Source of the DNA: Synechococcus sp. KORDI-100
GTDB lineage: Bacteria > Cyanobacteriota > Cyanobacteriia > PCC-6307 > Cyanobiaceae
Reading direction: 5' to 3'
Length of the DNA: 64,000 bases
Assembly: GCF_000737535.1 (NCBI RefSeq)
Contig: NZ_CP006269.1
Span: 1,426,001-1,490,000 of the forward strand
The notes beneath the pieces are model-generated. The model saw only the letters and a list, made by a program, of their open reading frames with translations. It made no database searches and had not been told where the DNA came from. Below are positions 26,761-36,241 of this stretch, piece after piece (the stretch's first letter is position 1; each line of letters begins with the position of its first letter). A program made the translations under genes and the position numbers.

Positions 26761-27810
26761 CTATCGCCGCTCGACCTTCACTTTCATGATTGCACCGGGT
26801 GCTGGCACGTATGCACGAAGGATCCCATAGAAGTCTTTGCCAGTGGGAATGCCGTTTTTTCCGCTCCCATTCGGACTGAGTGTGATGGTTGTTGTTCCGT
26901 CTTGGTTCGGCTCTGAAGAGAATGTGGTCCGGTCGTAGATCTTCAGATCGTTCGGGATCAGCAGTTTGTTGTCGGTTCCATAGAGGGTTACCGAGAAGTA
27001 GCCGCCCGGGTTGTAGAGCCCTGCCGGCACAGTTACGACATACGTCGCATCACCGCGCAAAGGTGCGCCGGTGTTGTCGACCATGATGGTCCCGTAACGG
27101 ACCGTGTCTGAAGGCGTTCCTAGCTGGCCCAACTTCACCCCGGCTGCGAGGTCGAGGAAGCTCACGTCACCGCTGACCCGACCGAAGGCGTCATCGGGGT
27201 TGAGATAGGTGATCACAGTGTCGATCACGGCCTGAGCGTTCTTTTCCGTTACTGGGCTGAAGTGCTGGACCTCACGCTGCATGTTTCCCTTACCGCCCTG
27301 CATCTGGAATTGGCTGCGGGAGGCGACGACTGCGACCAGGTTGTTGACAACGACCATCCTGGTCAGCACAAGACCTTGATCCGTTTCAAGCTCAACCACC
27401 TCAAAGTCGCCCTCGGGCATCGCTTGGCCAGGTCGTTTGAGCAGGATCGGCTTTGTTGGGTTGGTAATGACAGCCGGCGCATTGTGCTTCATATCGAAGA
27501 CGGACACCGACAGGAATTTGTCGTAAGTCGGCGTTGTCAGGATCGCCGGGCCGTCTGAGATCGAGAACCAGTTGTAGCCATAGTCGACAGTGGCTTGTGG
27601 TGTGACCACAGTGGTGTCGCTGGGATCCACCAAACCGGTGAACTGGAAGCTTCCCTTTTCGTTCTTCTCCAGCCAAGTGTTCATCATCTTGACCTGTTCC
27701 TGATTCGGAAACTCCCTCAAGTAGGACTCGACAGTTTCCTGTGCTGCTGCCATTGGACTCAGAGTCAGCAGAGGCAGGAGACAGAGGAAACGACGAAGGC
27801 GGTGAGACAT
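26761..27810 (-). CDS. DUF1254/DUF1214 exported protein
   Basis: I start at ATG 27808-27810 (MSHRLRRFLCLLPLLTLSPM), a signal peptide; the open frame continues upstream without signal features. The 349-residue protein carries the DUF1254 region (GYNWFSISDGPAILTTPTYD, FDMKHNAPAVI) and a DUF1214-like C-terminus (GGYFSVTLYGTDNKLL, GILRAYVPAPGAI). These proteins are periplasmic and of unknown function. It lies downstream of a related gene on the same strand, separated by 88 bases. Confidence 0.8.
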   Translation of the reverse strand: MSHRLRRFLCLLPLLTLSPMAAAQETVESYLREFPNQEQVKMMNTWLEKNEKGSFQFTGLVDPSDTTVVTPQATVDYGYNWFSISDGPAILTTPTYDKFLSVSVFDMKHNAPAVITNPTKPILLKRPGQAMPEGDFEVVELETDQGLVLTRMVVVNNLVAVVASRSQFQMQGGKGNMQREVQHFSPVTEKNAQAVIDTVITYLNPDDAFGRVSGDVSFLDLAAGVKLGQLGTPSDTVRYGTIMVDNTGAPLRGDATYVVTVPAGLYNPGGYFSVTLYGTDNKLLIPNDLKIYDRTTFSSEPNQDGTTTITLSPNGSGKNGIPTGKDFYGILRAYVPAPGAIMKVKVERR

Positions 27811-27898
27811 CTCAGAAATTCTGAAGGGGAACGCGGTTTTAATCCCTACAAGGGGGATATTTGCAGCAAGCCGACTAATGCAGGCTTGCTCAACATAT

Positions 27899-29014
27899 TT
27901 ACTGACGACTAGCAGCGGATTGCATTTCGGGAACTTTCCAACTTCCATCAAAATAGGGCTTTTGCGGAGAGTAGATGCGAAGTGTTGCATTTGAGCCTGG
28001 GTAAATTTCTAAGAAATTTTCTTTGGCTGAATTCTTTCCGAAATTAAGCACATAGCTGCCATCTTTATTCTGCATTGCAAAGGAGCTATTTATATTGTAA
28101 TTCTCTCCTTGGGCGAATCCGTCTTTGTCGTAAATAGTTACCGACCAAAAAGCATTGCCTGCCATAGGGACATCTTTGAGTACGAGTGTAAATTCCTCGT
28201 CAGAGCCGGGAATGGCAATGGAAGGATAAACAGCTCCCTCTTTTGTCAGAGCCCCCCACCCGAAGGCAACCCCAATATTTCTCATCTCTGAACTGATTTC
28301 ACCCTTATCGCCAAAGATTTCTTCACTGCTAATACCTTTCACATCTTTTTCTTTTTGATAGTCAGATCGCATCGAAAGCATTTGACTCCTATCCCAATCT
28401 TTGGTTTGCACGAATTTGCCGCGATTCTTTTGGCGAATTGTTATTTTATCTTGAATTTCGCCCACCCGCTCAAGATCAGCGGGATCCTGCATGTTTACCT
28501 GGGTGCGAATGATGATGAATGCGAAGCGACTACCCACCATTTCTTCTGTTATCTCGTAGACGCCGGGGTTGCTTGTGACCAATGGAATCCAGTGATAAGC
28601 GCTAACGACTTCCAGGATTTGCAACCGATCGGAGGCTGGCAAGGTAATTGTCGCTGGACTTTTCAAGTCGACAACAGCTGATGAGTACAATGTATCGAAG
28701 TTTGGCCTCAATATAGTTTTATCTTTTGGATCCATTGCCTTTCGGAAATGCATGAACACACCCATCCCGTCTGAACAGGTCGCCTTGGCAATTTTTTGAA
28801 CATAATCACCAAGAATTATTTCCGTCTCAGCAAAAGCGTAGTTTTCTGCATTGACGATAGCTTTCGTCGTTGAGCTTTCTTTTTTAAGTGCAGGCTTGAT
28901 GTCGTCACACTCTGATGGCCTGCTGCTAGCAAAACCGGGAGTGTTGTCACTCATCGCCAAGGTTGCTGCGATGATAGTCGCAAGACAAAAAGCAGGCTTG
29001 ATCTGATTCACCAC
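27899..29014 (-). CDS. DUF1254/DUF1214 exported protein, AT-rich paralog
   Basis: The 371-residue protein has an N-terminal leader (MVNQIKPAFCLATIIAATLA). The DUF1254 core includes NFDTLYSSAVVDLKSP and EVVSAYHWIPLVTSNPGVYE. The DUF1214 part includes GNAFWSVTIYDKDGFAQGEN and ATLRIYSPQKPY. It is a distant paralog of the gene at 26761, but with much lower GC, so the two probably arrived separately. The function of the family is unknown. Confidence 0.85.
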   Translation of the reverse strand: MVNQIKPAFCLATIIAATLAMSDNTPGFASSRPSECDDIKPALKKESSTTKAIVNAENYAFAETEIILGDYVQKIAKATCSDGMGVFMHFRKAMDPKDKTILRPNFDTLYSSAVVDLKSPATITLPASDRLQILEVVSAYHWIPLVTSNPGVYEITEEMVGSRFAFIIIRTQVNMQDPADLERVGEIQDKITIRQKNRGKFVQTKDWDRSQMLSMRSDYQKEKDVKGISSEEIFGDKGEISSEMRNIGVAFGWGALTKEGAVYPSIAIPGSDEEFTLVLKDVPMAGNAFWSVTIYDKDGFAQGENYNINSSFAMQNKDGSYVLNFGKNSAKENFLEIYPGSNATLRIYSPQKPYFDGSWKVPEMQSAASRQ

Positions 29015-29163
29015 TTAAGTTTAAAAAGATGTTTTAACTTTAGCAAAGATTTTGGGCTAAGCATTCATCTTAGGGAGACAACTGAGCGCTCCCAACAGCA
29101 GCTAGAGACGTTCCGATAACAACAGCTCGAATTGTTGGAGATTGCGCCAAGGAACTGCTGGCG

Positions 29164-29331
29164 ATGGTCGAATGCAGTTTGAGGCATCACCTAGAAGCCA
29201 GCGCTGTCCTTCAGGGACGAGAGCTTCCTTCAGTAATGGCCACACTCTGCAAGGCCTTGGAAGGAGTCATGAATATCGAAGCCTCGGCACCAGGGTTGGC
29301 AGCTCTCCATGAGGATGACTCTCGTGGATGA
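29164..29331 (+). CDS. Short orphan frame, possibly the 3' relic of a mobile-element gene
   Basis: The plus frame encodes MVECSLRHHLEASAVLQGRE and onward to PGLAALHEDDSRG, 55 codons from ATG 29164. The frame stays open about 90 bases upstream without a start codon, so the gene may be truncated. Composition is helical and looks coding. It precedes the excisionase-like gene by 82 bases. No family is recognised. Confidence 0.35.
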   Translation: MVECSLRHHLEASAVLQGRELPSVMATLCKALEGVMNIEASAPGLAALHEDDSRG

Positions 29332-29413
29332 GGTCATTGCTAATCCCATAGCTCAAAGGCTCTCTCAGAATTGAATTGACACCCCGGTTGGTTGATGAAG
29401 TGACTTGACTCAG

Positions 29414-29659
29414 ATGTCAGACATCCCTGCTGCCTGGATGCGCACTCGTGAATTGGCTTCTTATCTCGCAGTCCATCGAAGTACTCTTGGAAACATGTTT
29501 CGTCAAGGACTTCTGCAAGGGGGTATTCATCTCTGCAAGATCAATCCACTCGCTCCACGGGGTGAATTTCTCTGGAATCAAGAAGTCGTCTTGATAACTC
29601 TTGGTCGCTATGACTATGAGTGTGCCCACATGCATGAAAAGAGACCATGGAACAGCTGA
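29414..29659 (+). CDS. Excisionase/MerR-like helix-turn-helix protein, orphan
   Basis: I start at ATG 29414 (MSDIPAAWMRTRELASYLAV), giving 81 residues. The segment RTRELASYLAVHRSTLGNMF is a typical excisionase or AlpA-type helix-turn-helix, followed by a beta wing with PRGEFLWNQEVV. In cyanobacterial islands such genes usually sit upstream of a tyrosine integrase; none follows here. It may be a leftover of an excised or decayed element. Confidence 0.6.
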   Translation: MSDIPAAWMRTRELASYLAVHRSTLGNMFRQGLLQGGIHLCKINPLAPRGEFLWNQEVVLITLGRYDYECAHMHEKRPWNS

Positions 29660-29667
29660 TTTGAGTG

Positions 29668-29866
29668 ATGGCAGGAAATCTGAGTGCAACTGAGGGCATC
29701 TCGGCGCAGGACCAGAGATGGCCTTGGTGGCCGCTGCTGCCGCTTGGCTCCTAGTTGTCGGAACTGGTCTAAGGGTATTGTCCCTGAGTTGTCCCTGGAA
29801 TTTTGTGCAACTGGGCTGGATGGTGTGCAACTGGTCTGAGCCCAGCGCCCATGGTTGATGTCTCAA
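29668..29866. repeat. Flank repeat, copy 4, at the 3' end of the intact RTX gene
   Basis: The stretch contains GTTGTCGGAACTGGTC and the direct repeat TTGTCCCTGAGTTGTCCCTGG, shared with 22.0 kb and 26.6 kb. A small ATG frame at 29669 reads MAGNLSATEGISAQDQRW and ends WPLLPLGS. The DQRWPxWPLLPL string is almost the same as the start of the DUF4336 protein at 34.7 kb. Confidence 0.6.
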
Positions 29867-32800
29867 TCAAGCGAGCTCGGGATGAGCAATGAGCAGTTGA
29901 TCGAGTGTGGTGTTGCGCAGGGTGGTTTGGATGGAATTGGCGTCGTCGAGCAGGAGTAGATGATCGCCGTCCTGTTGAAAGGAGAGAGTGAGGTCCGGGC
30001 CGATGACGAGTTGATCACCTTGATTTGGGTTGAAATCCGTGATGGTGTCATTGCCGGTTGAGAGAACGAAACGATCAGCACCGGATCCACCGATCAGGGT
30101 GTCGTCGTCATCACCGCCGTGGAGGTTGTCGTCTCCGCGCTTGCCCTCGAGGCGATCCTTGCCTGTGTTGCCATTGAGCTTGTCATCGCCTGAGCCTCCA
30201 CGCAGGGTGTCGTTCCCCTTGCCGCCGAGGAGTTGATCATCATCACGTTTGCCCCGGAGAAGATCTTGCCCTTGATTGCCTCGCAGACGATCAGAGCCTT
30301 GTCCTCCTCCACAGGTGTCGTCCCCTCGCCCTGCTCGGACCGTGTCTTCTCCAGGATTGGCTTTGACAAGATCATCACCAGCTTTGGGCTTGATTCGATC
30401 ATCTCCTTGTTTGCCGCGTAACACGTTTGCATCTGTGTCTCCTTCCAAAGAGTCGCTGCAGCGACTGCCGATCAATTGATCGCTCTTGAGGGAATTCGAT
30501 CGACTTTTATTATCGCAAGATAACTTTTGTCGTTTTTTGAAAACAATAACGGCTTCAATGATGGAGGGATTGATATAGTTTTTGCTGGCGCCCTGAATCG
30601 TGAGAGAGTGCACAGAATCCAATTCTCGCTGATACTGTTTGTCTTTCGTGAAAGATATGATCCCATGTTGATTGACGCTGAAAAGATTGTTGTTGTTGCC
30701 AGCTGTGATTGAGTATGTGATTGGATCTCCCCTGTGATCCAGTTCATTTCCTGTTGCGGCGTTGTTGATATCCAGCAGCTCAGTACCCCGTTCGGTCTGT
30801 CGCTTGATGCGATACGACGAGCGTCGTTTTTTCACCATTAACGGGACAATTTCCATCACCAGTGGAGGCATCCCATCAGGGGACGTTGCTGCTTTTTGGG
30901 ACTCTGGCGTGGGAGTTGGGGTGAGCTGTGTGGTGTCAGGAGCTGCCAGCTCGAAGGGCACCGGTGATGGTTCCGGCGATGGTGATGAAGCCGGAGATGG
31001 CGAGGGGCTGGGAGAGGGTGACGGCCCCGGCGATGGCGATGGCGCCGGAACATTGGAGACGGTGATGGCGTTGCCGGTTAGATCGGCAATGTCGGTGCTG
31101 CTGTCAGCGCCTGGTGCCCAGTCATCAGCAGCGGCGATGTTGTAGGTGGTGCCTTGGGTTGAGGCGGTGCCGTTCTTGTTGAGCAGGGAATCGAGGTTGC
31201 TCTGATCGGTGCTGTTGAGGGTGATGCTGGCGGCCGTCGCCGATGTCAGCTCAACGTCGCTGGAGGTGAGGGTGTAGGTGCTGCCAGAGCCACCGGTGAT
31301 GGTGAGCCTGGAGACATCGATGTCGTTGCTTGCGCCGGAGTAGGCGGGCAGGTTGCTGCCGGTGAGAGCGAGAACCCCGCTGGAATCGTCGTAGGTGGCG
31401 GAGCCGAGGCTTGGCGCGGTGACATTGGAGACGGTGACGGCATTGCCGGTGCTGTCGGCTGGAGCGGAACTGGCGCCTGGATTCCAGTTCAGAGCAGCGG
31501 CGATGTTGTAGGTGGTGCCGCCGCCGGAGGCAGTGCCGTTTTTATTCAGCAGGCCGGCGAGCTGGAGTTGATCGGCGGCGTTGAGGGTGATGGAGAAGGC
31601 GGTGGCTGAGGTGAGTTCAACGTCGCCGGTGGTGAGGGTGTAGGTGTTGCTGCCTTCTCCGGTGATGGTGAGTTTGGAGACGTCGATGTCGTTATCGGCG
31701 CCTGAATTGGCGGTGAGATTGGCGCCGGTGACGGCGAGGGCACCAGAGGAGGCGTTGTAGGTGGCGGATGTGAGTGTTGGGCCTGAAATTTCAATACTTG
31801 CGGTATCACTCGCCGTTGAAAAATGCTGGGGATGGCCGATATCAATGATCTGCAAACCGCTGTTGTAATCCGCCACGAAGGCTGTGTTGCCATCGGCGGA
31901 GAGGGTGACTCCACGGGCACTGCCCGAGGTGTCAAGGGTGGCGGTCAGTGATGGGCTGGCGAGGTCGCTGATATCAATGATGTGGAGGCCGTCGTTGCTA
32001 CTCGCGACGAAGGCGGTGTTGCCATCGGCGGAAAGGGTGACGCCATTGGTACTGACCGAATCACCGTCTTCGGCTGGGATTTCAAGGGTGGCAGTAAGGG
32101 AGGGGCTAGCAGGGTTGCTGACATTAATGATGGCCAGGTTGTCATAGTCGGCGACGAAGGCGGTGTTGCCATCAGCTGAGAGGACGACCTCATAGGCAAA
32201 GCGCGAGGTGTTGAAGTTGCCACTGACGATTGGGTTGGTGGGGTCGCTGACGTCGATGATGTCCAAGCCGTCCAACTGAACGGCCACGTAGACGGTGTTG
32301 CCATCGGCTGATAGGGCGAGGCCATTGGCCTGGGCCGAGGTTTGTCGCCTGCCCCTGAGGGTTGGGTTGGTGGGGTCGCTGACATTGATGATGTCCAAGC
32401 CGTCCTGATAATCGGCGACGAAGGCTGTGTTGCCATCGGCCGACAGGGCGACGCCAAGGGCACTGCTCGAGGTGTTGAAATTGCCGCTTAAGGTTGGGCT
32501 GGCGGGGTCGCTGACATTGATGATGTCCAAGCCGTCCTGATAATCGGCGACGAAGGCTGTGTTGCCATCGGCCGAGAGGGTGACGTCTCTAGCAGAGCCC
32601 GAGGTGTTGTAGGTGCCGGTCAGCGAAGGTGCGGTCGCGATCGAAGCAGCGCCATTGGCCGCTGGATCGACAACATCAATGATCTGCAATCCCCCCCCGC
32701 TGCTATCGGCCACGAAGGCGGTGTTGCCGTCGGCCGAGAGAGCGACTCCATAGGCATTTCCGGAGGTGTCGAGGGTGGCTGTGAGGGAGGGGCTGGCGGG

Positions 32801-34477
32801 GTCGCTGACGTTGATGATGTCAAGGCCGTCTGCGTTATCGGCTACGAAGGCGGTGTTGCCATCGGCCGAGAGGGTGACGACACGGGCACTGCTCGAGGTA
32901 TCAAGGGTGGCGGTAAGGGAGGGGCTAGCAGGGTTGCTGACGTTGAAGATGCTTAGGCCTGAAAGTCCCCCTGAGACGAAGGCAGTGTTGCCATCAGCCG
33001 AAAGAGTGAGGTAATTAAAGCCGTGCCAAGCTTTGTAATATTCGCCAGTGAGGGATGGGCTCGCGAGGTTGCTGACATCAATGATCAGAAGACGGTGGGA
33101 GCCATCCGCCACGAAGGCGGTGTCACCATCGGCGGAAAGAGTGACGTCATAAGCACTGCCCGGGGTGTTGTAGGTGGCTGTGAGCGACGGGCTGGCGAGA
33201 TTGCTGACATCAATGATTTGCAGCCCGCTGTGCAAGTCGGCGACGAAGGCGGTGTTGCCATCGGCCGACAGGTCGACGCGGAATGCACTGCCCGAGGTGT
33301 TGAGGGTGGCAGTCAGGGATGGGCTGGCGGGGTTGCTGACATCAATGATCTGCAAACCGCTGCCGCCATCCGCCACGAAGGCGGTGTTGCCGTCGGCCGA
33401 AAGAGCGACTCCATAGGCATTTCCGGAGGTGTCAAGGGTGGCTGTCAGCGAGGGGCTGGCGGGGTTGCTGACGTCAATGATCTGTAAACCTGCATTCGCA
33501 TCCCCGACGTATGCGGTGTTGCCGTCGGCTGAGAGGGTGACAGTCCAGGCAGTGCCCGAAGTGTCGTAGGTACCGGTGAGTGTTGGGGCGCCGCTGATCG
33601 ATTCCGCTCCGGTGCGATCCCAGGCTTTGAAGGTGATCAGGTCACTGATCGTGCCGCTGTAGTCGGTCGCAGGCGCGAAGGCCAATCGGGTGTTGCTGTC
33701 GGCATAGAGAACCCGCGCTGATGTCTCTGAAACCGTGCCGACATCACTCCAAGACGTGCCGTTGTTGGTGGAGTAGTAGAGCGTTCCACCATTCAAGTTG
33801 GTGCCGATGATGGCAATGGCCGGTGAATCACCATCGCTATCGCTGAAGTTATTGAGGCTTCCGCCTGAATCAATCAGGGCTGAAACAAGGGTGCCGACAG
33901 CACCGGATGGAACTCCGGCGTTGATGGCAATGGCGCTGAATTGTGGGCTGGCCGATGCTGTGAGCGTTGGAGCAGCGGCTTCCACGGCAATGCGCTGGCC
34001 GTTGACGATCAGGGTGTGATGGTCGTTCTGGCTGGTTTCAACGAATGGGACCGCAACAGCGCGGATCAGCGCCGAAAAGATCGCTCCTTCATCACCGGCT
34101 GTGTCGTTGCTGCCATTGATCCGCCAATCAAGAGCGTGTCCGAGTTCTTCCAGCAGCACTGCTTCCACGGCCGCCGCGTTGGCTGATGCGAGCCAATCGG
34201 CATTGAGATAGATCCGTTCCTCTCCCTTGGGATCTGCATGGGTGTAAGCGCCATGCAGCCCGGCCATGGTGTGGCCGTCGAGAATCTCGACGCTGATGCC
34301 ACTGAGGGCAACGGGAGCCGAACGGCCAAAAACCTGGTGCAGCAATTGTTGCCAGGCCTTTGGTCTTGATTGCCAACGCCTGAGCCGTTGATCCACGGCG
34401 TGGATCGCTGCGGTCAATGCTCTGCGGGACTCGCCCGCCGCGCTGTCTGTGCTGGTGAGGAGTTGGAGCGCAGCCAA
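29867..34477 (-). CDS. Giant RTX surface/secreted protein with LVIVD propellers
   Basis: The 1536-residue product is modular. About 60-160 is a metalloprotease-like region with LLEELGHALDW. About 175-290 is the cadherin-like domain shared with the 989-residue protein. About 300-890 holds 13 LVIVD blades, split 7+6 by a segment (NGAASIATAPSLTGTY) that repeats the start of a propeller. Two about 110-residue domains then carry TSATYNASSGALAVTGANL. A (PS)n linker, a cadherin-like stretch, about 15 RTX nonapeptides, and the tail GADRFVLSTGNDTITDF to AHPELA follow. It is probably a type I secretion substrate and Ca2+-dependent adhesin. The start (TTG 34475-34477) is uncertain. Confidence 0.85.
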   Translation of the reverse strand: MAALQLLTSTDSAAGESRRALTAAIHAVDQRLRRWQSRPKAWQQLLHQVFGRSAPVALSGISVEILDGHTMAGLHGAYTHADPKGEERIYLNADWLASANAAAVEAVLLEELGHALDWRINGSNDTAGDEGAIFSALIRAVAVPFVETSQNDHHTLIVNGQRIAVEAAAPTLTASASPQFSAIAINAGVPSGAVGTLVSALIDSGGSLNNFSDSDGDSPAIAIIGTNLNGGTLYYSTNNGTSWSDVGTVSETSARVLYADSNTRLAFAPATDYSGTISDLITFKAWDRTGAESISGAPTLTGTYDTSGTAWTVTLSADGNTAYVGDANAGLQIIDVSNPASPSLTATLDTSGNAYGVALSADGNTAFVADGGSGLQIIDVSNPASPSLTATLNTSGSAFRVDLSADGNTAFVADLHSGLQIIDVSNLASPSLTATYNTPGSAYDVTLSADGDTAFVADGSHRLLIIDVSNLASPSLTGEYYKAWHGFNYLTLSADGNTAFVSGGLSGLSIFNVSNPASPSLTATLDTSSSARVVTLSADGNTAFVADNADGLDIINVSDPASPSLTATLDTSGNAYGVALSADGNTAFVADSSGGGLQIIDVVDPAANGAASIATAPSLTGTYNTSGSARDVTLSADGNTAFVADYQDGLDIINVSDPASPTLSGNFNTSSSALGVALSADGNTAFVADYQDGLDIINVSDPTNPTLRGRRQTSAQANGLALSADGNTVYVAVQLDGLDIIDVSDPTNPIVSGNFNTSRFAYEVVLSADGNTAFVADYDNLAIINVSNPASPSLTATLEIPAEDGDSVSTNGVTLSADGNTAFVASSNDGLHIIDISDLASPSLTATLDTSGSARGVTLSADGNTAFVADYNSGLQIIDIGHPQHFSTASDTASIEISGPTLTSATYNASSGALAVTGANLTANSGADNDIDVSKLTITGEGSNTYTLTTGDVELTSATAFSITLNAADQLQLAGLLNKNGTASGGGTTYNIAAALNWNPGASSAPADSTGNAVTVSNVTAPSLGSATYDDSSGVLALTGSNLPAYSGASNDIDVSRLTITGGSGSTYTLTSSDVELTSATAASITLNSTDQSNLDSLLNKNGTASTQGTTYNIAAADDWAPGADSSTDIADLTGNAITVSNVPAPSPSPGPSPSPSPSPSPASSPSPEPSPVPFELAAPDTTQLTPTPTPESQKAATSPDGMPPLVMEIVPLMVKKRRSSYRIKRQTERGTELLDINNAATGNELDHRGDPITYSITAGNNNNLFSVNQHGIISFTKDKQYQRELDSVHSLTIQGASKNYINPSIIEAVIVFKKRQKLSCDNKSRSNSLKSDQLIGSRCSDSLEGDTDANVLRGKQGDDRIKPKAGDDLVKANPGEDTVRAGRGDDTCGGGQGSDRLRGNQGQDLLRGKRDDDQLLGGKGNDTLRGGSGDDKLNGNTGKDRLEGKRGDDNLHGGDDDDTLIGGSGADRFVLSTGNDTITDFNPNQGDQLVIGPDLTLSFQQDGDHLLLLDDANSIQTTLRNTTLDQLLIAHPELA

Positions 34478-34700
34478 CAGAGCATTGGTTCTTGGAACCC
34501 TTTTAATTGCTCTGCCCTTGTATTTGCAATGGTTTTTGATCCGAATCAGACGCTATTGGATGTCGCCGCAGTTCTGGTTCGGTGTCAGGTGTTCAGGAGG
34601 TCCCGTGGTTGGTTCCGGCCACTGGCCGTTGGCCCAGTTTCAAAAGGTCGCTGCCTGATCTCGCCCCTGGGCAGAATCGAAGGTACGTAACCTGAACTGC

Positions 34701-35876
34701 GTGGTTGCTGCCGGCGTCCAACCTGCTGATCAGCGCTGGCCCAGGTGGCCACTGCTGCCGTTGTATCCCTATGGCCGCCGCCGCACGGTGTTCAGTGAGC
34801 TGATTCCTGGGCAGCTCTGGAGTCTTGAGCAGCTCCAGGGGGTGTACTACGTGGCGGTTCCTGTTCGCCTCACTGTCGCCAAGGTGCCCGGTGGCTTGAT
34901 GCTGGTGAATCCCTTGCCGCCGACCCGTGAGCTGCGCCAGGCGATTGCCGAACTCGAGCAGCAGCATGGGCCGGTGCGCTCGATCGTTCTGCCCACCGCC
35001 TCCGGGCTCGAGCACAAGTTGCCACTGCCTCCCCTGGCCCGGGCCTTCCCGCAGGCAGACCTCTGGCTGTGCCCTGGTCAGTGGAGTTTTCCCATCTCCC
35101 TTCCCTCCTCCTGGCTCGGCATCCCTCAAGGTCGAACGCGAATCCTGCTCGACGATGGTGTGCCCCATGACGAGGTTTGTGAGTGGTTGTCGCTGGGACC
35201 CCTCGATCTTGGTGTCGGTCGTTTTCAGGAGGTGTCCTGTTTCCATCGTCCGTCAGGCGCTCTGTTGGTGACCGACGCCCTTGTGGGCATCAGTGCCGAG
35301 CCACCGGCCCTGTTCGACCTCGATCCAACGCCGCTGTTGTTCCATGCCCGCGAGCGGGGCGATGAGCCACTTACGGATTCTCCCGAGGCACGCCGTCGCG
35401 GTTGGGCCCGTCTGGTGCTCTTCGCCTCATACCTTCGGCCGGAGCCGCTGCAGGTGCCAGCGCTGCCGGAGTTGTTGCGCGATGCCTTCCGTCCAGGGCT
35501 GCGCTCGTCTAAGGCCCATTTCGGCATCTATCCCTTCCGCTGGACGCCTGGTTGGCAGGAGCTGGCCGCTGGATTGATGGGCGACACAGAGCCTCGGCTC
35601 CAGGTGGCGCCGGTTGTCGAACGGCTGGTGCTGCCGCGCGCGCTCTCAACACTGATGCAGTGGCTCGAGGCCGTCTCCCAGTTCAGTGACATGGCTTGGC
35701 TCGTGCCAGCTCATTACAGTGCGCCGCTCCAATTCGGGACTGAGCAGAGCACAGCCTTTAAGACTCAACTCTCTGAGAAAAGCTGGGCGTCCAGTGAGGC
35801 CAGCTGGGCTTTTCTCGGCTCGATTGATCAGCGTTTACTGGATCTAGGAGTGGTTCCCAGACATCCGGTCACCTAG
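34701..35876 (+). CDS. DUF4336 domain protein
   Basis: The 391-residue protein starts at a GTG and reads VQPADQRWPRWPLLPLYPYG, then TVFSELIPGQLWSLEQLQGV, characteristic of cyanobacterial/plastid DUF4336 proteins, which have a metallo-beta-lactamase-like fold. Near the C-terminus, WLVPAHYSAPL is conserved. The function is unknown. Its last 4 bases overlap the convergent DUF760 gene. The 224-base gap to the divergent giant gene would carry both promoters. Confidence 0.8.
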   Translation: MVAAGVQPADQRWPRWPLLPLYPYGRRRTVFSELIPGQLWSLEQLQGVYYVAVPVRLTVAKVPGGLMLVNPLPPTRELRQAIAELEQQHGPVRSIVLPTASGLEHKLPLPPLARAFPQADLWLCPGQWSFPISLPSSWLGIPQGRTRILLDDGVPHDEVCEWLSLGPLDLGVGRFQEVSCFHRPSGALLVTDALVGISAEPPALFDLDPTPLLFHARERGDEPLTDSPEARRRGWARLVLFASYLRPEPLQVPALPELLRDAFRPGLRSSKAHFGIYPFRWTPGWQELAAGLMGDTEPRLQVAPVVERLVLPRALSTLMQWLEAVSQFSDMAWLVPAHYSAPLQFGTEQSTAFKTQLSEKSWASSEASWAFLGSIDQRLLDLGVVPRHPVT

Positions 35877-36226
35877 AGATTGAGCTGGTCGTCTGGTTCG
35901 ATCGCCATTTCATCGTCAGCAAAGAGGTTTTCCTCCAGCTCCTTGCGCTGCTCCATCTGGCGGAGGAAGTAGCCCGTCATCATCGCGGAGGCGAGCATGT
36001 TGGCCAGGTTGTCGCGGTTGGCGGTGACCTTCACTTCGAAGTGCTCGCCAGGAAGCATGCCCAGCAACCCCTGAACGTTGTGGCGAATGATGTCCTGGAT
36101 TTCGCCGCTGGCTGAGCGGGCGACACGCTGGAGCGTGTCCGGAGATTGTTCCTGCAGGTACTGGATCAGGCTGTTCCCCGCTTGACCGTCGTTGTGTTCC
36201 GTGGTCAAAAACTCGGGATTAAACAT
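35873..36226 (-). CDS. DUF760 domain protein
   Basis: The 117-residue protein contains SLIQYLQEQSPDTLQRVARS, DIIRHNVQGLLGMLPGEHF and LASAMMTGYFLRQMEQR, the DUF760 pattern conserved in cyanobacteria and plants, where it is of poorly known function. It ends in an acidic tail. It is cytosolic, with no signal or membrane segment. It lies 15 bases after lepB on the same strand and is probably co-transcribed. Confidence 0.85.
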   Translation of the reverse strand: MFNPEFLTTEHNDGQAGNSLIQYLQEQSPDTLQRVARSASGEIQDIIRHNVQGLLGMLPGEHFEVKVTANRDNLANMLASAMMTGYFLRQMEQRKELEENLFADDEMAIEPDDQLNL

Positions 36227-36241
36227 CCTGTGTGATCTGCG

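Noticed and set aside
26550-26789. 79-codon plus-strand frame
   Set aside because: It covers the flank repeat and part of the DUF1254 3' end, without a ribosome site or motif.
31800-33590. Regular DNA repeats resembling a CRISPR array
   Set aside because: The repeats are in-frame codons for LVIVD blades, with no constant spacer length and no cas genes.
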